64,000 nucleotides of DNA from Pseudomonadota bacterium (GTDB lineage: Bacteria; Pseudomonadota; Gammaproteobacteria; Steroidobacterales; JBCBZW01): contig JBCBZW010000001.1 of the NCBI GenBank assembly GCA_039815145.1, positions 1-64,000 on the forward strand. Direction: 5' to 3'. This document shows positions 63,067 through 64,000 of the stretch, piece by piece. A model generated the notes under the pieces. It ran no database searches, was not told where the DNA came from, and worked only from the letters and a program-made list of their open reading frames with translations. The position numbers were made by a program, and so were the translations under genes. Position 1 is the stretch's first letter; every line of letters begins with the position of its first letter.

Positions 63067-64000
63067 TTAGGCGGCCGACTCCCGCGCCTGCTCGGCAGCC
63101 TCCTGCTGGGGATCGTAGCCCAGGCTCGGGGCCAGCCAGCGCTCCGCCTCCTGCACGCTCATGCCCTTGCGCGCCGCGTAGTCCTCCACCTGATCGCGAG
63201 CGATGGTGCCGAGCACGAAGTACTGCGATTGCGGGTGTGAGTAGTACATACCGCTCACGGAGGAGGCCGGGTACATGGCCAGGGACTCGGTGAGACGGAT
63301 GCCCGTGCAGGCCTCCACATCCAACCACTTCCACAGGGTCTCCTTCTCCGTGTGGTCCGGGCAGGAGGGGTAGCCCGGCGCCGGCCGGATGCCCTGGTAG
63401 CGCTCGTCGATGAGTTCGTCGTTGCTCAGGGACTCCTCCGGCTGGTAGCCCCAGAATTCCTTGCGCACACGCTCGTGCATGAGCTCCGCGAAGGCTTCGG
63501 CGAAGCGATCCGCGAGGGCTTTGAGCATAATCGCGCTGTAGTCGTCGTGGGCTGCCTCGAAGCGCTCCACGTGCTCCTCGATGCCGATGCCGGCGGTCAC
63601 GGCGAACCCACCCACCCAGTCGATCACCCCGCTCTCGCGCGGCGCCACGAAGTCCGAGAGACACAGGTGCGAGTGGCCGTCGGGCTTGGTCTTCTGCTGG
63701 CGCAGGTTGCGCAGGGTCTGCAGCACCTCGCTGCGCGACTCGTCCGCGTAGATCTCCACATCGTCGTGATTGACCGCGTTGGCGGGGAAGAAACCCACCA
63801 CGGCCTTCGCCCCCAGCCAGCGCTCCTCGACGATCTGCTTCAGCATCGCCTGGGCGTCCGCGTAGAGTTTGGAGGCCTCCTCGCCGATCACCGGGTCCTT
63901 GAGCAACTGAGGGAACTTCCCGTTCAGCTGCCAAGCGTTGAAGAAGGGCTTCCAGTCGAAGTACTGCATGAGCTCTTCGAGCGAATAATCCTCGAAGGTG
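63067..64000 (-). CDS. metH: Cobalamin-dependent methionine synthase, C-terminal part (runs off window)
   Basis: The visible 311 residues are the activation domain that binds S-adenosylmethionine to re-methylate inactivated cobalamin. It begins just before DYSLEELMQYFDWKPFF, typical for the domain start, and contains AVVGFFPANAVNHDDVEIY, RPAPGYPSCPDHTEK (the SAM-binding motif) and TGIRLTESLAMYPASSVSG. The rest of the enzyme lies beyond 64000. It connects to the cystathionine genes through homocysteine. Confidence 0.96.
   Translation of the reverse strand, partial: TFEDYSLEELMQYFDWKPFFNAWQLNGKFPQLLKDPVIGEEASKLYADAQAMLKQIVEERWLGAKAVVGFFPANAVNHDDVEIYADESRSEVLQTLRNLRQQKTKPDGHSHLCLSDFVAPRESGVIDWVGGFAVTAGIGIEEHVERFEAAHDDYSAIMLKALADRFAEAFAELMHERVRKEFWGYQPEESLSNDELIDERYQGIRPAPGYPSCPDHTEKETLWKWLDVEACTGIRLTESLAMYPASSVSGMYYSHPQSQYFVLGTIARDQVEDYAARKGMSVQEAERWLAPSLGYDPQQEAAEQARESAA

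Noticed and set aside
1-64000. Mobile elements, integrases, attachment sites or CRISPR arrays
   Set aside because: No transposase or integrase motifs, no regularly spaced repeats and no terminal inverted repeats were found. The only tandem repeats noted are inside coding sequence.

Overview
The window comes from a high-GC gammaproteobacterium, probably aerobic. Evidence for this placement is the block TPR lipoprotein-lolB-tRNA-Gln-prs-rplY-pth-ychF beside divergent hemA-prfA, a LolB lipoprotein receptor, a HisKA/HWE kinase repertoire and a Fur-type box. No genus can be assigned from the sequence alone. I see no insertion sequence, integrase, rRNA or CRISPR array.

Layout. 1-1586: 5' part of an RND efflux pump gene and folA. 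2000-6087: a tight two-gene module, a winged-helix-like protein overlapping a 1055-residue protein with two different P-loop ATPase domains, the second FtsK/HerA-like. This is the best candidate for an undescribed system. 6117-11020: a PNPOx-FNR flavoprotein, a VOC protein, a divergent LysR regulator, and a DEAD-box helicase. 11172-12656: an AGCS symporter. 12774-16374: a bacteriophytochrome hybrid kinase overlapping a second histidine kinase. 16606-19413: radical SAM protein, alpha/beta hydrolase and secreted propeller-like protein, an unrecognised three-gene unit. 19436-25516: small lipoprotein, soluble PAS-chemoreceptor, ABC exporter pair, DUF2167 protein and a repeat-built lipoprotein.

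25777-28690: a cyclic-di-GMP-I (GEMM) riboswitch-like leader in front of an 899-residue acidic lipoprotein. 28756-39053: a ten-gene minus-strand operon, dabA followed by Mrp-type mrpEFG, an MbhD/E-like subunit, mrpB, C, D and NuoL- and NuoM-like subunits. It looks like a cation- or proton-coupled inorganic carbon (CO2/bicarbonate) uptake machine. 39797-41106: tRNA-Met, an orphan terminator, a TetR-type palindrome before a 70-residue protein, and a non-coding stretch with four DnaA-box-like sites. 41130-50025: the conserved housekeeping block (ychF, pth, rplY, prs, tRNA-Gln, lolB, TPR protein, hemA, prfA), in which ispE is missing from its usual place.

50027-60699 separates prfA from prmC-moeB, which usually follow it. 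It carries a cysteine synthase, oligopeptidase B, a BLUF photoreceptor next to a GGDEF-EAL protein with degenerate EAL motifs, a MATE exporter, a quinone oxidoreductase, and a cystathionine gamma-synthase/lyase plus cystathionine beta-synthase pair. 60824-62480 is prmC and a MoeB/ThiF-like gene. 62488-62958 is an unknown gene behind a Fur-like box, and the window ends inside metH.

Two themes link distant parts: light sensing (phytochrome at 12.8 kb, BLUF at 53.4 kb) and cyclic-di-GMP (GGDEF-EAL at 54 kb, GEMM leader at 25.8 kb). Functional links between them are inference.
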